DNA of 64,000 nucleotides, from positions 609,262,677-609,326,676 of the forward strand of contig NC_081405.1 of NCBI RefSeq assembly GCF_030272615.1. The letters are read 5' to 3'. Below, piece by piece: positions 1 to 10,263 of this stretch. This DNA is from Cryptomeria japonica (taxonomy: Eukaryota; Streptophyta; Pinopsida; Cupressales; Cupressaceae). Below the pieces are notes generated by a model that did no database searches, was not told the origin of the DNA, and saw nothing but the letters and a program-made list of their open reading frames with translations. Every line of letters begins with the position of its first letter. Position 1 is the stretch's first letter. A program made the translations under genes and the position numbers.

Positions 1-454
1 TTCATCTTTCAGAATTATGATTTATCTTTCAAGTTCTTTCTCATTATTCTAGGACTATATCAATTCAAGCTTCAGTAGGTTATTTTCATGACTAAATCTG
101 CAACATTTGTCTGATCTATCCTTCAATGACCGAGTCAAAATTTCTTCATCCGTCTTCTTGTTTTCAATCTCCTTTGTTATCTTCATCACATTGGATTGCA
201 TTACCTCTAGCAAGTTTTTCACATTCATCTGTCTTGTCTCTTAGAACTTGATCATCAATGCTTTTCTCTTCTTTCTCCTTGAGTTTGTCCATTAGCTCCT
301 TTCTCTTCTCTTTGCATGTGTTCACTTGTTCTTTTAATGAATCAATGAAATTTTTAGTATCACTTAGATTTCTTCTTAGTTTACTTGCTTCTTTCCTTGC
401 TACATCTAGATCTTCATATGCCACAATATGTTGTCTTTGCAAACCAGAGTCCAT
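1..454 (-). pseudogene. Gag-like coiled-coil protein, partial and broken
   Basis: The start is the ATG at 454 on the minus strand, just inside the primer site. About 95 residues of charged heptad-like sequence (many K, E, D, R, L) follow, with the motif CKEKRKELMDKLKEKEEK. A frameshift near 180 moves the reading frame. The next frame continues with EIENKKTDEEILTRSLKDR, which matches EIEDRKKNEEELTRRLSD of the 5942-9675 element. Further in-frame TAG stops lie near 60-65. The product would be a structural, RNA-packaging Gag-like protein. Any zinc knuckles would be beyond the left edge. There is no sign of protease or polymerase. It is not a host gene, because an LTR and primer site sit directly upstream. 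Confidence 0.55.
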
Positions 455-508
455 TAATTCAAAATTATGGATCTTCCTTAAGCTATCAGGCTTCCTCAAA
501 GGAACTAG

Positions 509-520
509 GGTCTGATACCA
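509..520 (-). promoter_or_regulatory. Primer-binding site (tRNA-iMet type, degenerate)
   Basis: The minus strand reads TGGTATCAGACC, one base off the plant initiator-Met primer site TGGTATCAGAGC. It lies two bases inside the LTR, which is the spacing seen in the 5942-9675 and 16985-25000 elements. Confidence 0.6.
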
Positions 521-522
521 AT

Positions 523-1052
523 TTTTGGAATCAATGAACACTGAGACGAGGGCGGGGGTGAATCAATGTTCTACAATTAATAACTTTCTTACACTAATTA
601 TTAAACCACTAGATACAATTGAATGAAAGAAAAGTGCATAAACTAAATGCAAACAAGGAAAAAACCATAACACCGAAATTTTTACGTGGAAAACTAGAAA
701 GGAAAAAATGACGGTAGGAGTCAAGAAACCCACAATATTGTAATACTATGATCAGGAGTATAATAACATTACAAGATGTGAATGCACATGTATTCAAGCA
801 CACTACATAGAGCTCATTGTTCAATAAAAAAAGAGGACTACAACCTCAAGAGACTCACTATCCTACAAATGATTTACAACGACAACAAGATTGTATGAAC
901 TAATGAGTAGAATCTAAAAATGCCAAAATTTAGTTCTAGTTAAGTGCAAAGTGTTTGTCTTCCACTGTTCTCTCTCATGGCTTTGTTCTACTGCTCTGTC
1001 ATATATCAAAGCACAAAATCAGGGATAGTGCACATGAAACTATGCCCTAACA
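523..1052 (-). repeat. 5' LTR of left-edge element
   Basis: This is the sequence between a TTTTGGAATC end (probably once TGTTGGAATC) at 523 and a CCCTAACA end at 1052, lying on the 5' side of a minus-strand primer site. Its G/C-rich stretch near 550 (GAGGGCGGGGGTGAATC) is the counterpart of the GATTCACCCCC stretch near the LTR ends of other elements here. The partner LTR is outside the window, so the outer boundary rests on the terminal motif only. Confidence 0.45.
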
Positions 1053-1734
1053 CTCATACAATATTTTCACACTCACATCTATAACCACAATGCTCAAATA
1101 AATCAATCTTATATATCCACACCACCAAATTAAATTAATTCCATGTCAGCCCAAAAATGGCATAACACGCAACATGAAACATGTAATAATAAGTCAGCTC
1201 AATCAAATTATAAATCCATATGTAGAACTAAAAAAATTGATAATAATATTCACACATGTTGGTTCAACCACCTCAAACTCAAAACCAATCATCGAAATCA
1301 TCCCAAAGATTCTGCATAACACATTACACCCAAATAACCCTGTTCTTCCTAAATTATCGAATACCACATCTTAAATCTTGTATGAGAATCCATACTAGAG
1401 ACTAGGATTATGAAATAAGTTGTTTCTAACATTAAATCAACTAACTCTTCCACCACAACCAGATCTATGCAACCAATATTGAGATCCATTAAATGTACCC
1501 ATGCTCTACTGCATACTATATTCCACCTTCCAGACTTAAGAAAAATGGATATAAAACTTGCAGTAGAATAGTTCAACATATACCGGATGTAATATCTGAT
1601 CTAGGTTGCAATCAATGACAAACCCAAAATATTTCTTATGCACTAATCTATACTAGTACAATGTCTCTTGCCAATAGTTATGTCATAAATATGTTATTGT
1701 TGTAAATGTGCATTTGTGTTATCTAACTACGATG
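1053..1734. other. No gene recognised
   Basis: AT-rich sequence with short chance reading frames only. I see no domain, repeat unit or RNA gene here. Confidence 0.5.
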
Positions 1735-3000
1735 ATGAAAAGTGATGAGATCTCACTTTTTGGTCCCTTCTATGTTGACCAAAATAGATTTGTCTTGTTC
1801 ATCTTATGTACTCTTCTTCCATTGTGCTCATAGTTCCACCATTATTGGTGGATGAGATCAACTCATTATAATGTTAATTCATATATATCATTTGTCTAAT
1901 TCATTACTAACACTTATAAATTATCTTTAACAACACTTATGATGAACCATTGTGCTCTCTTTTCATCTTGTGAACCATTTCCTTCTTGATTTTCCTATCC
2001 TAGGAGACATTTCACTATTATGATGTGTGTGTCTTTTGATGCATGTATGTTAGATTAAAGAAATTGATTCTGGTAAGATGTATGCAAACACTTAAATGTA
2101 GAGGCCTGCACTCTACTCTTTTTTTAAACTTCGTGCAAATAGTATGAGTTTTGGTTTATACACTTTGATCACACACAATGAAATGTTTGATGCACACTAC
2201 AACATCCATTTTCTAGTCAATTTTTTTTATTTTTATCAACATGAGTCATACTAAGCATATCCTTACTACGCCAAGAAGATGCATCTTTTCTTTTCTCTCT
2301 TCTTTTCGAGTGTTGATCCTTTCATATTAATATTAGACTAATAAGATCCTAAGTCATTAGAGGCTTGCTATTTTTTGCCTCTTAAATATCATGACAAAAA
2401 ACTTTGAATGCTATTTAATACTTTATGGAGAGTATGATCATAGGTTTATACTCCCACTAATGTGGTAGCTAAATGTACCACTGAAATTATATTTATATAC
2501 AATTTCATACTCACTTGGGCCTCGTTTTGGTATTTTTGCCTTCTATGCTTGGATTATACTTCATTCCACTCATACCAGTTCCAAATAAAACCTATTTTGA
2601 TCTCTAGACCTTTTTTCATACCAAATGAATTAGAAAAGGACACCCATCACCTTTGTCCTCCTAGAAAAGGATGCCTTGCACTCTAGTCTACACTAAAAGG
2701 GCCAAATTTGAAACCCTCTAATGGTTGAGAAAATTTGACCAGCAATGTATTTCCTATGTAATCCTTCTTCATAATTTTTAATATATTTCTTGAGGGTAGG
2801 TATAAATGCAAGTCTTATCCCATCATTTTAAAAATCACTCCACAAGTTTCCAACTAAGAAATTAATCAAGAATCATTAGAGAAGGGAAGGAGAGGTCAAG
2901 TATTCAGATTTCAATAATTCAATATGACATCCATGATTAAGTTATTATGAAGATATTCATTAATTCCTACTAAAATTTTCAACATCACCCAGTTGTAAGG
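1735..3000 (+). mobile_element. Relic of Gypsy-like element (3' internal end plus partial 3' LTR)
   Basis: The order of short conserved blocks follows the 3' end of the gag-protease element at 28958-36760. The block GAGATCTC...TTTGGTC...ATGTTGAC near 1747 matches about 34910. The block around AAAGAAAT...GGTAAG near 2060 matches about 35190. AAGATCC...AGTC near 2345 matches about 35410, and TATACTCCC near 2450 matches about 35520. The LTR then starts as TGTACCAC at 2474, compared with TGTAACATC at 35546. A TATA-like GGTATAAATGC lies near 2792. The right boundary is vague. It is too decayed to encode anything. The homology is by eye and needs an alignment. Confidence 0.5.
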
Positions 3001-5941
3001 AGAATTCTAATTGTCAAGAGTAGGAGTTTTCAAGGGGCTAGGGTTTTTGGAGGTGGTGAATGTGTCATTGGTGATGTGGAGTTAGATTTTGATGTAGATG
3101 AATGTGATGATGTTGATGCTATTTCTAGTGATGATGATGTCGGAGTTGTGTCATCTCCCTCTTGGATCTCTTAGTGTGTGGTGAGAATTGGGCTTTTTTT
3201 TTTACAGAGTAGTGTTGATGGGAGTGGAGTCTCTCGTGATAGTTTTGGGAGTCTTTCATGTTCATTTTATTGTTATCACTCTTGGTGTTGTTTTTATTAA
3301 TATCACTTGGTTTGATCTTTGGGTGTGTTGTGATGTACTGAACTTAGTTTTTGGTAGGGTTAACTACGGTTGCAGGGGGCTCTCAAGGAGGGGGCTTGCT
3401 CTTCTCCTTTGGCTTTTGGTGTGGAGTTATATTTTTCAACTTTTATTGGCCGTGCGGTTTTTCTTGGGTATTGTTTGATTGTTTGGGGTTTTTACTCTAT
3501 GGGTGAGTGCTTTCTCACCCTCTTTTATGACCTCTTAATTCTATGTTTTGGCTAGCTCATTATTAGTAGTTATCAATGGCACATTCTAGTAGTTTTTTTT
3601 TGTTATTTTGGCCTAGTTGTGCTTCAATGGGGGTCTTTGTACCCTTTCTAGGTCCCATTAATCTATGTCTCCTTTTGAGGTAGAGGGGGTAGTGTTGGGT
3701 TGTGTTTCTTTTCAATTTCTTCTTGTTTGTTCTCAGTTGGAACCTCCTATCGAGGTGGAATTATCTTCTATGGAGGTAGAGACATGGTTTGCAAGATATG
3801 TGGGGAGATAATGTTTGGGCTATATAGCTGCCCTTTATTTTATCTTGTTGATCTCTTGCATGCTATTGTTTATATATTGGTAGCATTCTATTAGTTAAGG
3901 TTGAAGATGTTGTAGGGGGTTATAGATACCCTTCCTCTAGTGGACTCTCTTCTTATCCTATTGAGGTGGATGTTGAGGGTGTTTCTCTTTTGTCTTCTAC
4001 AGATCTGTCTTATATAGGTGGAGGTGTATTCCATTAAGGTGGAGACTTGGTCTATAGGAGATGATTGGATTCTTACTATTTTACCAATCTTTCTCTACTT
4101 CATTTACCGGTGTTATGTTTATTGTAGGTGGCAGATAACTTGTGTTGTAATTTTCTTTTTGTGTCAAGGTTATTGAAGTCTTCTTAAATCCCATGCTGGT
4201 TGTATTCATGAGTTAAGTTTGTTGGTGGCTTTGGCCTTGTTCTTTAACAAATGGATCTTTGATGTTCCTATCTTTTTATTCTATAATTGTTAGGTTGTTG
4301 TTGGTGTTTGTTGATCTTCTTGCAGTATTTATCTTGTGAGTTATAGATCCCTATAAAATCTACTTGTAAAGGGTTTAGAGGAACCTTTAAAACCTATTTT
4401 TCCCAATCAAAAACATTAACCTTTTCTTGAAGACTTCAAGACAAATAAGATTCGTAAAGGTATACCATTATAATAAACTATTTCAATTCTAGATCTAGCC
4501 ATCATCATTTCAAGGGACAATTTATTTTTTATTTTTAATTTAATTCATTATATGGTTAATTATAAACTCTGGGTTTGGCCTACGTAAAATCCTAACATAT
4601 CAATAATATTTTTCCATGTTATGTTTGTAGGTGAAAGGATTTCGAGAAAATAAAATATAGATCTGAAAAGAGGAAATTGGGATGCACAAGAGATAATTTT
4701 GAAGAAGTAAAAATACTAGAACAAAATCACCTAGCATTAGTGTCCAATATTTTTTTGAGAAAATTTTAACGAGATACTTATAGCAACATCTTTATCCCAA
4801 AAAAAAATTCATTGTCTATGTCTGGCAATTTGGGGACATGTATAGCTAGCATCTCTATCCTATATTTTTTATCCCATATTTCAATCATAGGTTCTTCTCT
4901 ACTTCATGTCTTAATATCTATTTTGAGACACTTTGTGCATTCTTTTCATTGACAATTTCACATTGTTAACCCTTCTTCTTGCCTTCAATTCACATCAAAT
5001 CAATAATTATTTTCAAATCAAACAAAGAGTATTGTCATCTTGTGCTTAGCCTTTCCCTAAGAAGTTTTAGGTTGAGCCTATTGAGTTCTTTTTCCTTCTA
5101 AGTGGGATTATTGTGAAAGGTTTATTTTATAGCTTTTATGCGTCAATAGTGAATCCTATCTCTAAATATTACAATTAGACTATACATTTATATTTGTTCT
5201 TGTATATAGATAAAATAGTAAATAGATTTCTTCACTAGACTTTTTGTTATCCTACAAACTTCTATTCTCTTAAACACTAGTTAATATCTTAACTACACAT
5301 TATTTTTACCTTTATTATCTATTCATATGAAAGATAAGTTGGGGATTTAAGTAACATTATAAAGCTCCTAGGTACTTTAAAGTATTTTTTATTCTCTTAG
5401 CCCATATAATTTCAGTCTTTCATTCTACATTAAGTTTATTTTATCTCACTATCATTTCTAGCATCCATTTATGAAAAAGTTACCTTAATTTTTTTCTTGA
5501 ATTTTAATTTTTGTGTTATCTTTCTATTTTAACATCTCATAAGTTTTTCTAGTTATACTTTCATTTGTTCTCTTTAGTGTAACTAATTTTGATGTGACTG
5601 TATTCACATTGTCATGGGTGTACTAACATTAGAACTAGTCCCCAAGTTCTTTCTAATCAACACTTCAACATCTTAGGTACATTCCTTCAATTATATTTAT
5701 AAAAGTTCCAACTTTGTATTCCTTTATTCCTTCATATATTTATTCTTTAGCTAAATTCAAATCTCTTAGTTCCTCAATCAATTTATAATTTCTCAATATC
5801 TATTAGTCTTAAATTAGAGAAAGGATCTATTCTACCAAAGATGGATTTATATTTTGTGTACAATACAACAAGTCAGTTAAATTGAATTGATAAATTATTA
5901 TTTGTTTTATTTTATTTATGATACAAACCTAAAGTATTTTA
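3001..5941. other. No intact gene; possible LINE 3' tail near 4420
   Basis: A G/T-rich stretch (3000-4420) repeats short words such as ATTGAGGTGGA but encodes no domain I recognise. It ends in ACCTTTAAAACC then AATCAAAAACATT, like the short A-rich 3' ends of plant LINEs, so it may be a LINE 3' remnant. From 4420 to 5941 the sequence is AT-rich and I see nothing in it. Confidence 0.3.
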
Positions 5942-6758
5942 TGTTGGCATATAGACACTCCAATGAGACATTGTGTGTGATTGAAGGTTTTCTCATTGAT
6001 GGCAACCTTGCAATCCTATGGCACCGGCAAAACATCATATCGGCAAAGCATTATTCAAGCAAGGCAGTGCACCAGCATCAACAAGATCACTCTACACCGA
6101 CACCGGCACCAGCACCGGCACAGAAGAATAGATGTATACTAGCACAGAGGCCGACAGGATTTTTTTGATATGTAATATTTTGTTTATTATTGTAAGCCGA
6201 CTTGGAAAATTGTAAAATGACACTTTTATATAAAAGAGATCATTGTAGACATTTGTGAGGGTAAGTAAGCAAGCATAAAGAAAATTATTAGCCAGACCTA
6301 ATGTGTGAATTATAGGTCAAGGGTATATGTAAAGAACATAGCAAGAACCGGTATTGAATCTGGCATTGGAGATGCTATTATAAAGTAGTACAGATCATTG
6401 GATTAGTATAATCCTCATTGTAAGTCAGTGTGACTTCTCAGTGAGCAGTGTGCTCTAGGTAATTGGCCTTCCTGCATGTGCAAGCCCCTATTGTAAGTAA
6501 TATTCTCTTATTGGCCAGTAAGTGAATATTGTGGGTCACAAATCCCACCGAGGTTTTTCCCACACCGAGTTTCCTCATTCAACATCTTGTGTTATGGTGT
6601 TCCTTTCATGTGGATATTTTTTATTCTGTTTATTACATTAGTTCTTGCATACCAGTACACTACTACTTTATGTTCTGTATGTTTTAACTCAAGAAAATTT
6701 GACTACCGGTCAGACACTAATTCACCCCCCCCTCTGAGTATGTGTGGGAACCCTAACA
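5942..6758 (+). repeat. 5' LTR of 5942-9675 element
   Basis: Begins TGTTGGCATATAG and ends GGAACCCTAACA. It contains a short CACCGG-type microrepeat near 6095-6122 and a TATA box. It matches 8876-9675 along its whole length with scattered, mostly transition differences. Compared with the 3' copy it carries about 17 extra bases near 6027-6043. Confidence 0.9.
6227..6236 (+). promoter_or_regulatory. TATA box of LTR promoter
   Basis: TATATAAAAG inside the 5' LTR, about 530 bp before the LTR end. The 3' LTR keeps GTATATAAAAG at the same place (about 9143-9153). This position fits an LTR RNA polymerase II promoter. It is predicted from sequence only. Confidence 0.5.
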
Positions 6759-6760
6759 AT

Positions 6761-6772
6761 TGGTATCAGAGC
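6761..6772 (+). promoter_or_regulatory. Primer-binding site, tRNA-iMet
   Basis: TGGTATCAGAGC, an exact match to the classic plant initiator-Met primer site, placed two bases after the 5' LTR end. Confidence 0.9.
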
Positions 6773-6829
6773 CTGGTCCTCTATTTTCAGAAGCCTAACA
6801 GCTTGAGGAAGATCTTGACACCGGTAAAG

Positions 6830-8632
6830 ATGGAAAATCTGATGAAGCAACTTGAAGGAGCTCTAACTGACTATGATGCAGAGAAGTTGAAAAATATCAA
6901 ATTAGAAGATGATTTAAGAGTAGCTCAGGATATCATTCAGGCACTTCAAGAAAATCTTACTGTTACAAGAAATAAGAGAAGAGAACTTTGTGAAAAATTG
7001 CAAAATGAGAATGATGAAAAGGAATCACTTAATGATATGATAAGCAAGTTGAAACAAGAGATCATGACAACAAAAAATGAAATGCAGGATATGATTATGA
7101 GATTTTGCAAAGAGATTGAGGACAGAAAGAAGAATGAAGAAGAATTGACCAGAAGACTAAGTGATGTAGCAAATGAGAACACAAGACTTAGCTATGAAAA
7201 TGACATGTTGAAGACAGATCTGATGCATACTCAGAATGACTCAAATGAACTAATGAGACAAAAAGAAATCTTGGAAAGGGAATTGGAAACTGCAAATCAA
7301 CATAAAGAAAAATTCAAGGAAAGCTCAGAAGAACTTGGTTCCTTATTGAAGAATCAAAAACCCAAAGGTGACACTTCTGGAATTGGATTTGAAGTTGGAG
7401 AAAGCTCCGGTACTTCAAATATTCAGGATCACAGCAAACCAGTAAGACCATCTAATACTTATAAATTCAATGGAAAATGCTTTAACTATAATAAATATGG
7501 TCATAGGGAAAATGAATGTAAATCTAGGAATTATCAGAATATCAATCCTCCCACTGGTCAATGCTCCAAATGCAACAAAGTTGGTCGTAACTCTGAAAAC
7601 TGTAGAATGAATGTGAGATGTTATGTTTGTGGAAGATTTGGACATCTATCTAATCAATGCAGAACACAAACCGACATAGGTTATGGGAAAGCTATTTAGA
7701 AAAATAATGTAGCTTGCTATGCATGTAACAAGATTGGTCATATTGCTAAATTTTGTAGAAGTAAAGGTACACTGATAAGCAATGAAGCAGGAAAACCAGT
7801 GCTAAAGGAAATGCAGAAACAAACTGACCTGCCAGAGGTCAATACAAGCATGGTCACTTCCACTGGTACTCAGTTTGTTGGGTCACCATCAAAGTCAACA
7901 AATGTGACTGAGTTATTACTTGAATCCATCAAGAAAATAACTGACTATAGTTCTCAAGCTTACAAAGCAATAGATGATTTGATACCAATTTTGAAGATAA
8001 TCGCTCCTGATTGTAATATAGATAATAAAGATTCTTTAGGATAGTTTGATACATTATGTAAATACATTTTTGGAAATATTGAGAAAATAAAGGTAGAATC
8101 TGTAAAGGACGTTGTAGAAAAGGAGAAACAGAAATTCTTTGAGGAAGAAATTAAGAAGTGTAACAGAGACTTTGACACACTAATACTGGAACTGTGTAGT
8201 TTGTTAAAAGAGTACAAAAACCTGTACAAAGACACATGCAAAACAAACTTCCTGACTGTAGATATAGACAAGAAAATAAGCAAGACATAGGAAGAGATAA
8301 ACAAGCTTGCAGACAATATTGTCAACTCATCGGATTCACTATCTATTTTTGAAGATAAGTTAGCAAATTTTGAGGCAGAATTACTTAAATAGGAGAAAGA
8401 GAAAGAGACAATAATAAATAAGGAAAAACACTTCAGATCTAAACTGAGTCCAAGATTGGACTATCTAGCATCTCTACGGAAGGAAATCTCAGAGGCATTA
8501 ACACCGGGAAGTAAAACATCGGTAGAGCAATTGCAGCATCTCACCGGCACTGTTAAGAGGACTGAAATAGCAATAAAAGATAGCAAAAATTTTATGGATA
8601 GTATAAACTTAATTTTGGGCGATCTTTTTTAG
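6830..8632 (+). pseudogene. Gag-like protein: coiled coil, four CCHC knuckles, second coiled coil; broken by stops
   Basis: The start chosen is ATG at 6830 (MENLMKQLEGAL), after the primer site; the open frame upstream only runs through LTR sequence. The frame stays constant for 601 codons to TAG 8630-8632 and is broken by four in-frame stops, all TAG (7697, 8042, 8288, 8390). Residues about 1-190 form a long charged coiled coil. About residues 220-310 hold four C-x2-C-x4-H-x4-C units. The first has Tyr for its second Cys (CFNYNKYGHRENEC) and the second has Arg for His (CSKCNKVGRNSENC). The third (CYVCGRFGHLSNQC) is intact, and so is the fourth (CYACNKIGHIAKFC), which lies after the first stop. 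The C-terminal 250 residues are again coiled-coil-like. The likely role is RNA binding and particle assembly. No catalytic domain is present. Confidence 0.8.
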
Positions 8633-8721
8633 ATAATAACCACCCAACTACAAGGTTGAGGATATGGACCGGTATAACTACAAACTCTACTAACATCTTG
8701 ACAACCTTTGTCATTGATGCC

Positions 8722-8874
8722 AAAGGGGGAGTAGTAGGATGAGAAAATTCAAAGACAGGAATCATATGCTCAGGGGGAGCCCCTCATATTTTTGGTAAAT
8801 TTTTTGGTCTACACATTTTTGGACACCTTTTTGAAATTTCTCATGAGTGTTGCCATCAATGCCAAAGGGGGAGA
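8722..8874 (+). promoter_or_regulatory. Polypurine tracts (three copies; the last abuts the 3' LTR)
   Basis: AAAGGGGGAG occurs at 8722-8731 in the context ATTGATGCCAAAGGGGGAG. CAGGGGGAG occurs near 8771, and AAAGGGGGAGA at 8864-8874 in the nearly identical context ATCAATGCCAAAGGGGGAG, directly before the LTR. The last is the functional position for plus-strand priming. The repeated copies recall the multiplied polypurine tracts described for Sireviruses. Confidence 0.7.
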
Positions 8875-8875
8875 T

Positions 8876-9675
8876 TGTTGGCATATGGACACTCCAATGA
8901 GACATTGTGTGTGATTGAAGGTTTTGTCATTGATGGCAACCTTGCAATCCTATGGCACCGGAAAAGCATTATTTAAGCAAGACAGTGCACCGGCATCAAC
9001 AAGATCACTCTACACCGACATCGGCACTGGCACCAGCACAAAAGAATAGATGTATACTGGTGCAGAGGTTGACAGGACTTTTTTGATATGTAATATTTTG
9101 TTTATTATTGTAAGCCGACTTGGAAAATTGTAAAATGACTCTTGTATATAAAAGAGATCATTGTAGACATTTGTGAGGGTAAGTAAGTTAGCATAAAGAA
9201 AATTATTAGGCAGACCTAATGTGCAAATTATAGGTCAAGGGTATATGTAAAGAACAGAGCAAGAACTGTTATAGAATCTGGCATTGGAGATGCTATTATA
9301 AAGTAGTATAGATCATTGGATTAGTATAATCCTCATTGTAAGTCAGTGTGACTTCTCACTAAGCAGTGTGCTCAAGGCAATTGGCCTTCCTGCATGTGCA
9401 GGCCCCTATTGTAAGGAATATTCTCTTATTGGCCAGTAAGTGAATATTGTGGGTCACAAATCCCACCGAGGTTTTTCCCACACCGGGTTTCCTCATTAAA
9501 CATCTTGTGTTATGGTGTTCTTTTCATGTGGATGTTTTTGATTTTGTTTATTACATTAATTCTTGCATACTGGTACACTGCTACTTTATGTTCTATATGT
9601 TTTAACTTAAGAAAATTTGAGTATTGGTCAGATACTGATTCACCCCCCCTCTCAGTATCTGTGGGAACCCTAACA
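8876..9675 (+). repeat. 3' LTR of 5942-9675 element
   Basis: Begins TGTTGGCATATGG right after the polypurine tract, ends GGAACCCTAACA, and is followed by the duplication TTTTA. It is the partner of 5942-6758. Confidence 0.9.
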
Positions 9676-9680
9676 TTTTA

Positions 9681-10263
9681 CATTAGAATAGTAGTCTAAA
9701 TTAAGATAAATAGTGGAGAATTTAACCTACAAATATCAACTAAGTTATTTATTCCTTATCTATCTTATCCTATCTTATCTAAATATGTAAACAATCTAGA
9801 ATTTATTAAATCAAAATCACATCTCTTGACCTATCTATAATCATCAGTGATTATTTTATGATATCCGTATCATAGAAAAATAATACATGAATGTTTGTTA
9901 TATTCAATCTTTAAATAAAGATGCTAAATGGATATGCTAAGAGATCGACAAAAAGGAAAATAATTTCTATCTAATAACATCATTTATGCACATCATCATT
10001 TCTAATGTAAGTTACAAACATTAAGAAGAACATGCTTTAGAGGTGAAAATAAAAAAGCACATATCCATAACTAGTTTTCAACTCCATTTAAAGGGCTCCA
10101 TGTATAACTTACAAGATTTATTCTATAAGTATAATGGTAAATCTTTATTAAAATTAAATCTTGACTAATTTTTATATGTAAAAGAAACATAATTAAAAAA
10201 TCCAACAAAATGAAAATAACATTAAACTAAAGTTCTCAATCTTAGATAGTTGTATAAAATAAC
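9681..10263. other. No gene recognised
   Basis: AT-rich DNA with a short CTTATC/CCTATC microrepeat near 9755-9780. No coding or RNA signal seen. Confidence 0.5.

Larger units (their letters stand above)
1..1052 (-). mobile_element. Left-truncated LTR element (coiled-coil Gag type)
   Basis: Read on the minus strand, this is the 5' part of an LTR retrotransposon that runs off the left edge. From right to left it has an LTR (about 1052 to 523), two spacer bases, a degenerate initiator-Met primer site and a Gag-like coiled-coil reading frame. The protein resembles, segment by segment, the one in the 5942-9675 element, so both belong to one non-autonomous lineage. The 3' half lies outside the window, so neither the target duplication nor the presence of pol can be checked. 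The outer LTR boundary was chosen from a TGTTAGGG...-type terminus and is inferred. Confidence 0.6.
5942..9675 (+). mobile_element. Complete non-autonomous LTR retrotransposon, zinc-knuckle/coiled-coil type
   Basis: The element is 3,734 bp long and flanked by perfect 5-bp duplications TTTTA (5937-5941 and 9676-9680). It has LTRs of 817 and 800 bp, both TGTTGGCATAT...CCCTAACA, an exact TGGTATCAGAGC primer site and a polypurine tract abutting the 3' LTR. The 2.1-kb interior holds a single disrupted reading frame of 601 codons for a Gag-like protein. There is no room for, and no trace of, protease, integrase, reverse transcriptase or RNase H. The element therefore depended on another's enzymes. 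Primer site, TG...CA ends and several polypurine copies point to a Copia (possibly Sirevirus) origin by inference. The LTRs differ by many transitions and a 17-bp indel near 6030, so the insertion is old. Confidence 0.9.

Noticed and set aside
3188-3894. Hydrophobic plus-strand frames of 60-96 codons
   Set aside because: They come from T/G-rich low-complexity DNA, overlap one another, and show no domain or codon pattern. They look like chance frames.
6587-6829. N-terminal extension of the zinc-knuckle protein into the LTR (hydrophobic segment like a signal anchor)
   Set aside because: It is translated LTR and primer-site sequence. The same hydrophobic frame occurs in the 3' LTR (9505-9699) with no ORF after it. 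The ATG at 6830 after the primer site is the sensible start.
6830-7699. Host CNBP-like zinc-finger gene
   Set aside because: The frame lies between matching LTRs with a primer site, polypurine tract and perfect TTTTA duplications, so it belongs to a retroelement.
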